The notes under the pieces: generated by a model
Databases searched by the model: none
What the model saw: the letters and a program-made list of their open reading frames with translations, nothing else
What the model was told of the DNA's origin: nothing
NCBI GenBank assembly: GCA_015068455.1
Contig: SVKO01000002.1
Span: 351,685-415,684, forward strand
DNA length: 64,000 nt
Source: Oscillospiraceae bacterium
Lineage (GTDB): Bacteria > Bacillota > Clostridia > Oscillospirales > Oscillospiraceae
Direction of reading: 5' to 3'
Translations under genes and position numbers: made by a program
In this document: positions 54,122-62,291 of the stretch, in pieces
How positions within the stretch are numbered: the stretch's first letter is position 1
How the letters are laid out: every line of letters begins with the position of its first letter

Positions 54122-55864
54122 TCAGTCCTCCTTTGCGGTGCTCTTGAAAGCGCCGAAGGCGCACAGCTGCTCGCATACGCCGCAGCCGACGCACTGGGTC
54201 TGGTCAACGCAGGCCTGACCGCCCTTGAAGCTGATGGCGGGGCAGCCGATGCGCATGCAGGCCCGGCAGGATTTGCATTTGCCGGGATCGACCTCCAGGG
54301 GCGCCTTGTGCTTGACGGTCTTGAGAAGCGCGCAGGGCCGGCGGGAAATGATGACCGAGGGCTCGTCGGCAGCCAGTTCCTCTTTGATGGCTTCGTTGCA
54401 GGCATTCAGATCGTAGGGGTCCACAACGCGGACGCGCCGGATGCCGATGGCATGGCACAGGGCCTCCAGATCGATCTTGCCGGCGGGATCGCCGTGGATG
54501 TTCAGACCGGTGGTGGGATTCTGCTGATGGCCGGTCATGCCGGTGATGGAGTTGTCCAGAATAATAACGGTGGAATTGGATTCGTTGTAGGCGATGTTGA
54601 TCAGGCCAGTGACGCCGGAGTGCATGAAGGTAGAGTCGCCGATGACCGCCACGGTCTTGTGCTCGGAGTCGGTCTGCAGGGCCTTGTTGAAGCCGTGGAT
54701 GCCGGAGACGGAGGCGCCCATGCAAAGCACGGAGTCCACCGCGTTAAGCGGAGCCGCGGCGCCCAGGGTATAGCAGCCGATGTCGCCGATGACGGTGCAT
54801 TTCTGCCGCTTGAGGGCATAGTACAGGCCGCGGTGGGGGCAGCCGGGGCACATGACCGGGGGACGGCCGGGGACCTCGCCGTCAAATTTCCTGCCGGCGG
54901 GAACGGCGGCGCCCAGCTTTTCGGCCACCAGGTTCTGGGAGAATTCGTCGCAGATGGGGAACAGCTCCTTGCCGGAGACCTCGATGCCGAGGGCGCGGCA
55001 GTGGGCTTCGATGATGCCGTCAAGCTCCTCGATGACCACGACCTTATCGACCTTCGCGGCAAAGTCGCGGATGAGCTGCTCGGGCAGGGGATTGACCAGA
55101 CCCAGCTTGAGGTAGCTGGCGCTGTCACCCAGGACTTCTCTTGCGTACTGATAGGCGGTGCCGGAGGCGATGACGCCCAGCGCCGTGCCGCCCATCTCCA
55201 CCCGGTTGACGGGCGCCCGCTCGCCGTATTCGATCAGAGCCCGGGTGCGCGCTTCCACCATGGGATGGCGGCGCTTGGCAAAGGCGGGCATCATGATGTA
55301 CTTGGTGGGGTCCTTTTCGTAGGTCCTGATCTCCTTTGCGGTCCGCTCGCCGACGTCCACGATGCTCTGGGAGTGGGCGATGCGGGTGCACAGCCGCAGA
55401 AGCACCGGGGTATCGAACTGCTCAGACAGCTCGAAGGCCAGCTTGGCAAACTCGTAGCATTCGCCGGAGTCGGCGGGCTCGAGCATGGGGACCTTGGAGG
55501 CAATGGCATGGTGCCGGGAATCCTGCTCGTTCTGGGATGAGTGCATGCCGGGATCATCCGCCACGCACACCACCAGACCGGCGTTCACGCCGGTGTAGGA
55601 CATGGTGTACAGGGGATCGGCTGCCACGTTCAGGCCCACGTGCTTCATGGCGCAGACGCTGCGCTTGCCCGCCATGCAGGCGCCGAAGGCGACTTCCATG
55701 GCGACCTTTTCGTTGGGGGCCCATTCGGAATAAATGTCGCGGTATTTTGACAGCACTTCGGTGATCTCGGTGCTGGGGGTGCCGGGATAGCTCGAGGCGA
55801 TCTCTACGCCCGCTTCATACAGACCGCGGGCGACGGCCTCATTGCCCAAAAGCAATTTCTTCAA
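54122..55864 (-). CDS. iorA: Indolepyruvate:ferredoxin oxidoreductase subunit alpha
   Basis: A 580-residue subunit: N-terminal pyrimidine-binding domain (GNEAVARGLYEAGVEIASSY, PSTEITEVLSKY), central TPP-binding part with VIGDIGCYTLG and IAYNESNSTVIILDN, and a C-terminal ferredoxin domain with CKSCRACMRIGCP and CVGCGVCEQLC (two 4Fe-4S). TTG at 55,864 is chosen because the protein then begins MKKLLLGNEAVA (usual start) and GGAAGGGAG lies just upstream; an ATG at 55,891 adds nine unlikely residues. Confidence 0.93.
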   Translation of the reverse strand: MKKLLLGNEAVARGLYEAGVEIASSYPGTPSTEITEVLSKYRDIYSEWAPNEKVAMEVAFGACMAGKRSVCAMKHVGLNVAADPLYTMSYTGVNAGLVVCVADDPGMHSSQNEQDSRHHAIASKVPMLEPADSGECYEFAKLAFELSEQFDTPVLLRLCTRIAHSQSIVDVGERTAKEIRTYEKDPTKYIMMPAFAKRRHPMVEARTRALIEYGERAPVNRVEMGGTALGVIASGTAYQYAREVLGDSASYLKLGLVNPLPEQLIRDFAAKVDKVVVIEELDGIIEAHCRALGIEVSGKELFPICDEFSQNLVAEKLGAAVPAGRKFDGEVPGRPPVMCPGCPHRGLYYALKRQKCTVIGDIGCYTLGAAAPLNAVDSVLCMGASVSGIHGFNKALQTDSEHKTVAVIGDSTFMHSGVTGLINIAYNESNSTVIILDNSITGMTGHQQNPTTGLNIHGDPAGKIDLEALCHAIGIRRVRVVDPYDLNACNEAIKEELAADEPSVIISRRPCALLKTVKHKAPLEVDPGKCKSCRACMRIGCPAISFKGGQACVDQTQCVGCGVCEQLCAFGAFKSTAKED

Positions 55865-55891
55865 TGGAAAAACTCCCTTCCTATACTGCAA

Positions 55892-57532
55892 TCAGCTGCG
55901 GTTCTCCGCGGCGATCAGGTTGGTCGCACCGTAGATCTCGCGCAGGCGCGGCTTTTCGATTTTGCCCGTGGCGTTTCTGGGCACGTCCGCGAAGATGATC
56001 TTCCGGGGGCGCTTGTAGCGGGGCATCTTCCTGCAGAAGTCGTTGATGGTTTCCTCGTCGCAGGTGTGTCCGGCCTTGATCTGAACGATGGCCGCGGCGA
56101 TCTCACCGAGGCGCTTGTCCGGCAGGCCGATGACGGCAACGTCCTGGATGTCCGGCTGGGCGGACATGAAGTTTTCGATTTCCACGGGATAGAGGTTCTC
56201 GCCGCCGGAAATGATGACGTCCTTTTTGCGGTCCACCAGGAAGATGAAGCCGTCTTCGTCATAGATGGCCATGTCGCCGGTGTGCAGCCAGTCGCCCTTG
56301 AGTACCTCGTCCGTGGCTTCGGGGTTGTGGTAGTAGCAGACCATGACGCCGGGGCCCTTGACGCACAGCTCGCCCACCGTGTTGGCCTCGGTGATCTCCG
56401 AGCCGTCCTCGGCCACGATCTTGGTCTCCCAGCCGAAGCCGGCTTTGCCGATGGCGCCGACCTTGTGGACGTTCTCCACGCCCAGATGCACGCAGCCGGG
56501 GCCGATGGATTCGGACAGGCCGTAGTTGGTATCGTAGGCATGGTTGGGGAAGAATTCCTTCCAGCGGCGAATCAGGCTCTGGGGAACGGGCTGTGCGCCG
56601 ATGTGCATGAGCCGCCACTGGTCGAGCTTGTAGTCGTCCAGCTTGACGTCGCCGTTTTCAATGGCGGTGAGGATGTCCTGGGCCCAGGGCACCAGCAGCC
56701 AGACGATGGTGCACTGCTCCTTGGATACGGCGTCGAGGATGTACTCGGGCTTGGTGCCCTTCAGGAGCACCGACTTCGCGCCCACCAGGAAGCTGCCGAA
56801 CCAGTGCATTTTCGCGCCGGTATGGTACAGGGGCGGGATGCACAGGAAGACGTCGTCCTTCTGCTGGCCGTGGTGCGCCTGCTCCACGCGGCAGGAGTGA
56901 TCCAGGCTGCGGTGCTTGTGCAGGATGGCCTTGGGGAAGCCTGTGGTGCCGGAAGAGAAGTAGATGGCGGCGTCGTCCTCGGCGGTGAGCTCGACGCCGG
57001 GATTGGTACTGGGGTAATCCGCCACAAGGGCATTGTAGTCATAGGCAAAGGTGGGGCAGGGGGGCTCGCCGCAGTAGATCATGTGCACGTCGCGGCCCAT
57101 GTCGTCGACGATCTCCTCGATGCGGCCGATAAACTCCGGGCCGAACACCATCACGTCCACGTCCGCCAGATTGACGCAGTAGCGGATCTCCTCGGCGGCA
57201 TAGCGGAAATTCAGAGGCACGGCCAGCGCGCCGGTTTTGAGGATGCCGAAATACACCGGGAGCCACTCCAGGCAGTTCATCATCAGGATGGCGACCTTGT
57301 TGCCCCTGCCGATGCCGTGGCGCATGAGGGCATGGGCGAAGCGGTTGGCCTTTTCGTTGAAGACGCCCCAGGTGATCTCCTTGCGGTAATAGGGCATGTT
57401 GGAAGCTTCAATGAGGTCGTATTCCTTCCAGGTGCCCTTTTTGACGCCCCGCTGCTCGGGGTTGATCTCTACAAGGGCGACGTCGTCGGCAAACCAGCTT
57501 GCATTTTTCTCCAGAATTTCAGTGATCGGCAT
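55892..57532 (-). CDS. AMP-dependent acyl/aryl-CoA synthetase
   Basis: A 546-residue ANL-superfamily ligase: IYFSSGTTGFPKAILH (P-loop), YGLSESIGPG, GDWLHTGDMAIYDEDGFIFLVDRKKDVI and PRNATGKIEK (catalytic Lys). First structural gene of the ior operon, with GGAGGA before ATG 57,532. The operon thus has two different acid-activating enzymes (this and PaaK), which may serve different aryl acids. The gene directly follows the attenuator. Confidence 0.92.
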   Translation of the reverse strand: MPITEILEKNASWFADDVALVEINPEQRGVKKGTWKEYDLIEASNMPYYRKEITWGVFNEKANRFAHALMRHGIGRGNKVAILMMNCLEWLPVYFGILKTGALAVPLNFRYAAEEIRYCVNLADVDVMVFGPEFIGRIEEIVDDMGRDVHMIYCGEPPCPTFAYDYNALVADYPSTNPGVELTAEDDAAIYFSSGTTGFPKAILHKHRSLDHSCRVEQAHHGQQKDDVFLCIPPLYHTGAKMHWFGSFLVGAKSVLLKGTKPEYILDAVSKEQCTIVWLLVPWAQDILTAIENGDVKLDDYKLDQWRLMHIGAQPVPQSLIRRWKEFFPNHAYDTNYGLSESIGPGCVHLGVENVHKVGAIGKAGFGWETKIVAEDGSEITEANTVGELCVKGPGVMVCYYHNPEATDEVLKGDWLHTGDMAIYDEDGFIFLVDRKKDVIISGGENLYPVEIENFMSAQPDIQDVAVIGLPDKRLGEIAAAIVQIKAGHTCDEETINDFCRKMPRYKRPRKIIFADVPRNATGKIEKPRLREIYGATNLIAAENRS

Positions 57533-57557
57533 GTATTGTTTCCTCCATTGTTTTCGC

Positions 57558-57585
57558 AAAAAAACCGCAGCCGGATCGGCTGCGG
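57558..57585 (-). terminator. Attenuator terminator of the ior operon
   Basis: On the minus strand CCGCAGCC, loop GATCC, GGCTGCGG and TTTTTTT form a perfect 8-bp intrinsic terminator 26 bases upstream of the acyl-CoA synthetase start, inside the operon's own leader. An alternative pairing of its 5' arm with 57,615-57,624 (9 of 10 bases) would prevent it from forming. Confidence 0.85.
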
Positions 57586-57628
57586 TAAAGCGTTTTAATT
57601 GCTTGTACCCGTTTCAGCCCATCCCAAG

Positions 57629-57694
57629 TCACCTACGCGCAAAGTAAAACGCGTAGGTAAAGGTATAGGCGTAAACGGTGCGGTGAACGTTCAT
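57629..57694 (-). CDS. Aromatic-rich leader peptide (21 residues) of the ior operon attenuator
   Basis: Starts MNVHRTV with AGGAGA seven bases upstream, and continues with Tyr8, Tyr10, Phe12, Tyr14, Phe16, Tyr17 and Phe18, then ends in ARR and TGA: 7 of 21 residues are aromatic (4 Tyr, 3 Phe). A 9-bp hairpin (57,631-57,639 with 57,650-57,658) spans codons 13-22. A ribosome at the stop codon would cover 57,615-57,624; one stalled at codons 14-18 would leave it free to form the antiterminator. This is the arrangement of amino-acid-responsive leader-peptide attenuators. Confidence 0.8.
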   Translation of the reverse strand: MNVHRTVYAYTFTYAFYFARR

Positions 57695-57747
57695 TGTGAT
57701 TCTCCTGTTACTGTGGGACTTTAAACAGCAAAAGAAATACCTTGCTG

Positions 57748-57776
57748 ATTGTAACACTCCCGTCCCGGAATGTCAA
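57748..57776 (-). promoter_or_regulatory. Promoter for the ior operon leader
   Basis: Minus strand TTGACA (57,771-57,776), 17-base spacer, TACAAT (57,748-57,753), 53 bases upstream of the leader-peptide ATG. Confidence 0.8.
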
Positions 57777-57799
57777 CAAAAAAACCGAGTTTTTTTGCC

Positions 57800-58714
57800 T
57801 TATTCCGTAATATGGACGTGATTGTTGATGTGATCGATACAGTAACAGTGGTAACCCGCGCAGCGGGAGCAGTAACGGAACTCCAGATCCGGGTACTGGG
57901 TATCCGTGCGGCCGCAGACGGTGCACTTGTGGCGGTAGGGCTTTTCCCCGGATTTGCTGCGATAGTTGGCCGCCCAGTTGGGATTCCCCGGCGCGGCGGC
58001 GGGCTTGCGGCTGCGCACCTTGCGGAAGCGCATGGACTGCGGCAGCAGATTGCGGAAGCTGGAGCCGTAGAACAGGAAGTAGTTCAGAAGGGCGATGATG
58101 GGGAAGAGCCAGCCCAGGTAGACCACACCGAAGCGAAGGCCGCGGAACATGGTGATCAGGCCGCGGAAGAGATCGATCAGCGTCAGACCCAGATAGACCC
58201 ATGCGAGATATTTGGCCTTGATGGGAATGATAAAGTAGAAACGGAAGATGAGTTCCGGCAGGATGGTGGCGATGGCCAGGAACAGAGTAAGATTAAGATA
58301 GTAGGTCGTGGCGTTTTCCCGCAGCAGCAGGGCGCCGATATCCATGAACAAAATGCCGCAGAGATAGTAGAGGGTGAAATGCAGCGTGCCGCGCTGTTGC
58401 TCAAGTGTCCTGCCGATCTGATAGTAGCAGAAAAGCATGATGAAATGGAAGAAGGTGCTGGCTACGCCGAAATAGTTCAGATAGGTGAACACATAGGTCA
58501 CAAGCCGCCATAGCTGCCCGTGGAGGATGGCCGCCCGGTCAAAACACAGATAGCTGTACAGCAGGCCGGAGGGATCGATCATCGTGATAAAATACACGAT
58601 CACATTGCCGATTGCCACGTACAGCATGAGATTCTTGATGCCGCGCTCCCGGTTTCTGTATAAAAAAGTTTCAAATTTTTTGATCAGATTTTTCAAACGT
58701 GACACATCCTTCAT
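57800..58714 (-). CDS. Rhomboid-like membrane protein with C-terminal zinc ribbon
   Basis: A 304-residue protein with about six membrane helices between residues 28 and 215, arranged like the rhomboid fold (GQLWRLVTYVFTYLNY, FHFIMLFCYYQIGRTLEQ), but I see no GxSG serine, so it is probably an inactive rhomboid-like protein. The C-terminal 40 residues are a cysteine/histidine cluster (HKCTVCGRTDTQYP, YCSRCAGYHCYC, HINNHVH) that should bind zinc. Start assigned at ATG 58,714; downstream in-frame GTG and TTG starts are possible. Confidence 0.75.
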   Translation of the reverse strand: MKDVSRLKNLIKKFETFLYRNRERGIKNLMLYVAIGNVIVYFITMIDPSGLLYSYLCFDRAAILHGQLWRLVTYVFTYLNYFGVASTFFHFIMLFCYYQIGRTLEQQRGTLHFTLYYLCGILFMDIGALLLRENATTYYLNLTLFLAIATILPELIFRFYFIIPIKAKYLAWVYLGLTLIDLFRGLITMFRGLRFGVVYLGWLFPIIALLNYFLFYGSSFRNLLPQSMRFRKVRSRKPAAAPGNPNWAANYRSKSGEKPYRHKCTVCGRTDTQYPDLEFRYCSRCAGYHCYCIDHINNHVHITE

Positions 58715-58817
58715 TTTCGCTGACTATATCATAGCGAACAGCGTCCGGTTTGTCCATGAATAATGTGTAAAAATTTTTCAGCTGGAGATCAAAGAGAAAT
58801 ACAAGAGCAGGTTCTGC

Positions 58818-58845
58818 TTGACAAAATCCGCATTTTTGTTATACT
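58818..58845 (+). promoter_or_regulatory. Promoter for the SAM riboswitch-metK transcript
   Basis: TTGACA (58,818-58,823), 16-base spacer, TATACT (58,840-58,845). Confidence 0.75.
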
Positions 58846-58866
58846 AAGCCTACAAAAAAGAATATG

Positions 58867-58998
58867 CCTTATCCAGAGCGGCGGAGGGACCGGCCCGATG
58901 AAGCCCGACAACCTGCATTTGCAAGGTGCCAATTCCGGCGAGTGATCGACAGATGAGGATTTTCAGCGTGCTCTGTCGACGGAGTACGCTTTTATTTA
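58867..58998 (+). ncRNA. SAM-I (S-box) riboswitch with intrinsic terminator
   Basis: P1 is CCTTATC (58,867) with GATGAGG (58,952). Between them are the conserved AGAG, GGAGGGACCGGCCCGATGAA, GCCCGACAACC and GGTGCCAATTCC elements. The expression platform has terminator stem GCGTGCTC/GAGTACGC (58,966-58,989) with a T-run, and an antiterminator TCGACAGA (58,946) pairing perfectly with TCTGTCGA (58,972). High SAM would shut off metK. Confidence 0.95.
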
Positions 58999-59032
58999 TA
59001 TATAACATCTTAATATAAAGGAAGTATGTTTT

Positions 59033-60193
59033 ATGGAATATAAGAGAATTTTTACTTCGGAATCTGTGACCGAGGGCCATCCCGACAAGGTCTGCGATCA
59101 GATCTCCGACGGCGTCCTCGACGCCATCCTGGCTCAGGATCCCATGGCCCGCGTGGCCTGCGAGTGCGCCGCCACCACGGGCATGGTGCTGGTCATGGGC
59201 GAAATTTCCACCGACTGCTATGTGGACATCCCCCGTGTGGCGCGCAATACCCTCAAGCATATCGGCTACACCGACGAGACGGGCTTTGACGGCGAGACCT
59301 GCGCCATTCTGACCGCCATCGACGAGCAGTCCGGCGATATCGCCATGGGCGTCAACCACTCCTTTGACGACGAGAGCACCAACGGCGCCGGCGACCAGGG
59401 CATGATGTTCGGCTTCGCCTGCGACGAGACCAGGGAGCTCATGCCCGCGCCCATCTCCTATGCCCACAATCTGACCAAGGCCCTGACCGCTGCCCGCAAG
59501 GGCGGCATGTTCGACTGGCTGCGACCGGACGGCAAGAGCCAGGTGTCCGTGTGCTATGACGAGGCGGGCAACCCTGTGGGCATCGACTCCGTGGTGGTCT
59601 CCACCCAGCACTCGCCGGAGATCCCCATTGAAACCCTGCGCGAGGCGGTGATCGAATCCATCATCAAGCCCAATCTTCCGGCGCGCCTGCTCTCCGGGGA
59701 CACGAAGTATTATGTCAACCCCACCGGCCGCTTCGTCATCGGCGGGCCCGTGGGCGACTCCGGCCTCACCGGCAGAAAGATCATCGTGGACACCTACGGC
59801 GGCTACGCCTCCCACGGCGGCGGCGCATTCTCCGGCAAGGACCCCACGAAGGTGGACCGCTCCGCGGCTTACATGGCCCGCTATATCGCCAAGAACATCG
59901 TAGCCGCCGGTCTTGCCAGGAAGTGCCAGATCGAGGTCGCCTACGCCATCGGCGTGGCCCATCCGGTCAGCGTCCTGGTGGATACCTTCGGCACCGGCAA
60001 AATCTCCGACGCCCGCCTTTCCCAGCTTGTCACGGAGTGCTTTGATCTGCGCCCCGCCGCCATCATCCGCACCCTGGACCTGCGCCGGCCCATCTATCAG
60101 CAGACGGCCTCCTACGGCCACTTCGGCCGCCCCGAGCTGGACCTGCCCTGGGAGCGCACCGACCGCGTGGAAGATCTGCTGGCAAAAGTGTGA
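59033..60193 (+). CDS. metK: S-adenosylmethionine synthetase
   Basis: A 386-residue enzyme that makes SAM from methionine and [22 protein letters not shown] is the N-terminal active site, [16 protein letters not shown] the ATP signature, and [19 protein letters not shown] the phosphate loop. AAGGAAGT precedes ATG 59,033. Its expression is controlled by the SAM-I riboswitch just upstream. Confidence 0.97.
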   Translation: MEYKRIFTSESVTEGHPDKVCDQISDGVLDAILAQDPMARVACECAATTGMVLVMGEISTDCYVDIPRVARNTLKHIGYTDETGFDGETCAILTAIDEQSGDIAMGVNHSFDDESTNGAGDQGMMFGFACDETRELMPAPISYAHNLTKALTAARKGGMFDWLRPDGKSQVSVCYDEAGNPVGIDSVVVSTQHSPEIPIETLREAVIESIIKPNLPARLLSGDTKYYVNPTGRFVIGGPVGDSGLTGRKIIVDTYGGYASHGGGAFSGKDPTKVDRSAAYMARYIAKNIVAAGLARKCQIEVAYAIGVAHPVSVLVDTFGTGKISDARLSQLVTECFDLRPAAIIRTLDLRRPIYQQTASYGHFGRPELDLPWERTDRVEDLLAKV

Positions 60194-60203
60194 TAAGTAA
60201 AAA

Positions 60204-60232
60204 GGGCAGCGGGATCCCGCTGTCCTTTTGCC
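60204..60232 (+). terminator. Intrinsic terminator of metK
   Basis: GGGCAGCGGGA / TCCCGCTGTCC, 11-bp near-perfect stem with almost no loop, followed by TTTTG. Confidence 0.75.
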
Positions 60233-60235
60233 GTG

Positions 60236-60310
60236 CCCCTCATTGATTCCGTAGGGGCGCATGCCCTCATGCGCCCGCCGAAATCGCAGCCCGCTCCATT
60301 TCGGAGGCAT
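60236..60310. repeat. Interspersed extragenic repeat
   Basis: GTAGGGGCGCATGCCCTCAT GCGCCCG-type element: GGGCGCATG and CATGCGCCC form a hairpin with loop CCCT at 60,254-60,275. Elements of this style recur in gut Clostridia genomes. Confidence 0.5.
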
Positions 60311-60324
60311 GTGAAGGAGTGATT

Positions 60325-60807
60325 ATGCACATCTGGACGATTGAAAAATGGAAAACAGTCCTTGCTCCGCCGGGAGAACGGCGAACAGGTTTGCGTCTGA
60401 GATTCGATACCGATGTTGATCCAGCAGTCAGAACAGCTGTCAAAGATTTCTGTGCATGGATGAGGACGGAGTATTATTATCCACTCCGGGTTCTGGTCTA
60501 TGTCAAAAGTGCCAGACGCATCAAAGCGATGGATGGAGACCTCGTGTGCGGCACTTTCTTCGAGCCGGAGAAATACAGTGTCGAACCATATATCAGAATT
60601 GCAACGGGAGATTATCCGGAATTGGTGTGCAAATGGGGAAGAGACGATGCTCTTGCGAGCATTTTGTCAACACTTGCCCATGAGTTGACGCATTACTATC
60701 AATGGATTAACGAGTTGAGTCTGACCGAAAACGGGAGGGAGCGGCAGGCGACACAGTACGCGAAGTACATCCTTTCCGAGTATTCCGAAACAAGAGAACA
60801 CCCATAA
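60325..60807 (+). CDS. Small predicted zinc metallopeptidase-like protein
   Basis: A 160-residue soluble protein with LAHELTHYYQWI, an HExxH zinc motif, near residue 120. It lacks a signal peptide. It resembles short SprT/M78-like zincins of unknown substrate, often phage- or element-borne. The start has AAGGAG 5 bases upstream; an earlier in-frame GTG is less likely. Confidence 0.65.
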   Translation: MHIWTIEKWKTVLAPPGERRTGLRLRFDTDVDPAVRTAVKDFCAWMRTEYYYPLRVLVYVKSARRIKAMDGDLVCGTFFEPEKYSVEPYIRIATGDYPELVCKWGRDDALASILSTLAHELTHYYQWINELSLTENGRERQATQYAKYILSEYSETREHP

Positions 60808-60811
60808 GAAA

Positions 60812-60841
60812 CGCTGCTGCCCACAATCGTGAGCAGCAGCG
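60812..60841. terminator. Hairpin between convergent genes
   Basis: CGCTGCTGC / GCAGCAGCG, 9-bp perfect stem with 12-base loop. T-runs are weak. Confidence 0.5.
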
Positions 60842-60845
60842 ACAT

Positions 60846-61424
60846 TTATTTCTGCAGCAGCAGCGGCTGGAGCTGCCGGCCGGCCAGGGCGGCGTCCAGG
60901 GTGGGGACCAGTAGATCCAGATCCGCCAGCAGGGAAGTGGGCTTTCCGGCCGGACTGTCCTGGTAGAAGGGGACGAAGTAATAGTTTTTCCGGTTCAGAA
61001 GTCTTCCGAGATTCTCCGCGCCGGCGGCCAGGGCGTCGTTGCTGGAGATGGCAATGACAATGGGCTTTCCATTTCGCAGGTGGGCCTTCGCCGCCAGGGT
61101 CACGGCGTTGTCCGCGATCCCGTGGGACAGCTTTGCCAGGGTGTTGCCTGTACAGGGGCAGATCACCAGGGCGTCCAGCAGCCGCTTCGGCCCAATGGGT
61201 TCCACCTGCGTCAAAGCAGAAAGGGGCTCGTGTCCTGTCAGCGCCCGGATGCGCTCCATATGCGCTTTGGCAGAACCGAAGCGGGTATCCTCCCGCCCGG
61301 CGGCCTCGGAGACGATCGGGATGACGTTTTCATAGCTGTGCCGCAGCGTTTGCAGGGCGTCAAAGCTTCGCTCGAAAGTACAGAACGAACCGCACATGGC
61401 GAATCCGATGGTTTCGTGTTTCAT
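60846..61424 (-). CDS. dpaB: Dipicolinate synthase subunit B
   Basis: A 192-residue flavoprotein of the Flavoprotein/Dfp family: TIGFAMCGSFCTFER, LVICPCTGNTLAKLSHGIAD and NDALAAGAENLGRLL. With DpaA it oxidises dihydrodipicolinate-type intermediates to dipicolinic acid, the spore-core chelator. The start overlaps the dpaA stop (ATGA). Marks a spore former. Confidence 0.93.
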   Translation of the reverse strand: MKHETIGFAMCGSFCTFERSFDALQTLRHSYENVIPIVSEAAGREDTRFGSAKAHMERIRALTGHEPLSALTQVEPIGPKRLLDALVICPCTGNTLAKLSHGIADNAVTLAAKAHLRNGKPIVIAISSNDALAAGAENLGRLLNRKNYYFVPFYQDSPAGKPTSLLADLDLLVPTLDAALAGRQLQPLLLQK

Positions 61425-62182
61425 GTTGTTGACTCCATATTCAAAATGCGGACGACCGCGTCCGCGATGGCATAGCCCGCCGTCTTCGGCGCACATTTTC
61501 CCGGCAGACCGGGCGCGCGGATGATCTTCCGTCCTGCTTTTTCGTCAAATCCGCCCGGGGGACTGGCAAGCTCCAAAAGCAGGCAGTCGGATCGCATCTG
61601 CAAATAATGCTCCGGCTTGAATACCTGCGCAGGGACCGTGTTGACAATATAATCAAATCGGCTCAAATCGCAGCGGTATGCACCCGTCAGCTCCGCCCGC
61701 AGTCCGGATGCATGGATCAAGCCGAGGTCGCCGGGCTTTCGGGCGCTGACGGTGATCTCTGCGCCGAGAAGCGTCAGCTTCTGTGCCAGGACTTTCCCGA
61801 TCCTGCCATAGCCGGTGATCAGTCCCCGGGAGCCTTGGATCGTGCCGGGCAGCCGGTCGATCAGGATGCCGGCGGCGCCTTCCGCTGTTGGTACGGCATT
61901 GGCCCAGGGGAGAAGGGGATCGTCGTAATAATCCAGCGCTGTGACGCCGTGCGAAGCCAGCGTTTCCCGCTGCGCGCCGAGACAGCCGCCGAGTACATAT
62001 TGCCCCGGGCGAAGCTGCTCCAACAGCTCCGGCGGGATCTGCGTGCGCATGGGCAGCACGATCACGTCCGCTTGAGGGATGGGGCAGTTTTCCACAACCA
62101 ACCCCTTTTTTGCCAGTGCTTCGGCGCAATATCGGCTTCGCTGATCCCGGCCAGGGATCAGAAAGATTGTCGAATCTTGCAA
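61421..62182 (-). CDS. dpaA: Dipicolinate synthase subunit A
   Basis: A 253-residue protein with an N-terminal ~100-residue domain and a NAD(P)-binding Rossmann domain, GLITGYGRIGKVLAQKL. TTG at 62,182 is chosen because GGAGGTG lies 6 bases upstream; an in-frame GTG at 62,191 lies directly on that ribosome site. Confidence 0.9.
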   Translation of the reverse strand: MQDSTIFLIPGRDQRSRYCAEALAKKGLVVENCPIPQADVIVLPMRTQIPPELLEQLRPGQYVLGGCLGAQRETLASHGVTALDYYDDPLLPWANAVPTAEGAAGILIDRLPGTIQGSRGLITGYGRIGKVLAQKLTLLGAEITVSARKPGDLGLIHASGLRAELTGAYRCDLSRFDYIVNTVPAQVFKPEHYLQMRSDCLLLELASPPGGFDEKAGRKIIRAPGLPGKCAPKTAGYAIADAVVRILNMESTT

Positions 62183-62201
62183 GGCATTCACCTCCGCCCA
62201 T

Positions 62202-62230
62202 CATCCTATGCGATTCCTTTTGGCGCGGTG
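62202..62230 (-). promoter_or_regulatory. Possible sigma-K promoter for dpaAB
   Basis: Minus strand CACC then 16 bases then CATAGGATG, which loosely fits the sigma-K pattern (AC at -35, CATAnnnTA at -10). dpaAB is sigma-K-dependent in other spore formers; the -10 is off by one base. Confidence 0.35.
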
Positions 62231-62238
62231 AAAAGCGC

Positions 62239-62267
62239 TTGTCATAACGGCGGATTTGAAGTATAAT
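62239..62267 (+). promoter_or_regulatory. Promoter for the DUF4364 gene
   Basis: TTGTCA (62,239-62,244), 17-base spacer, TATAAT (62,262-62,267). Confidence 0.6.
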
Positions 62268-62291
62268 ATAAACATAAACGGAGGTGATCGT

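Noticed and set aside
52019..55540. An 1,173-codon open frame on the plus strand
   Set aside because: It lies opposite the ACT, paaK, iorB and iorA genes, whose products carry clear catalytic motifs; the plus-strand frame has none.
57586..57628. A T-box in the ior leader
   Set aside because: No T-box core (AGGGTGGNACCGCG) or specifier loop is present; the leader ORF and alternate stems explain the region better.
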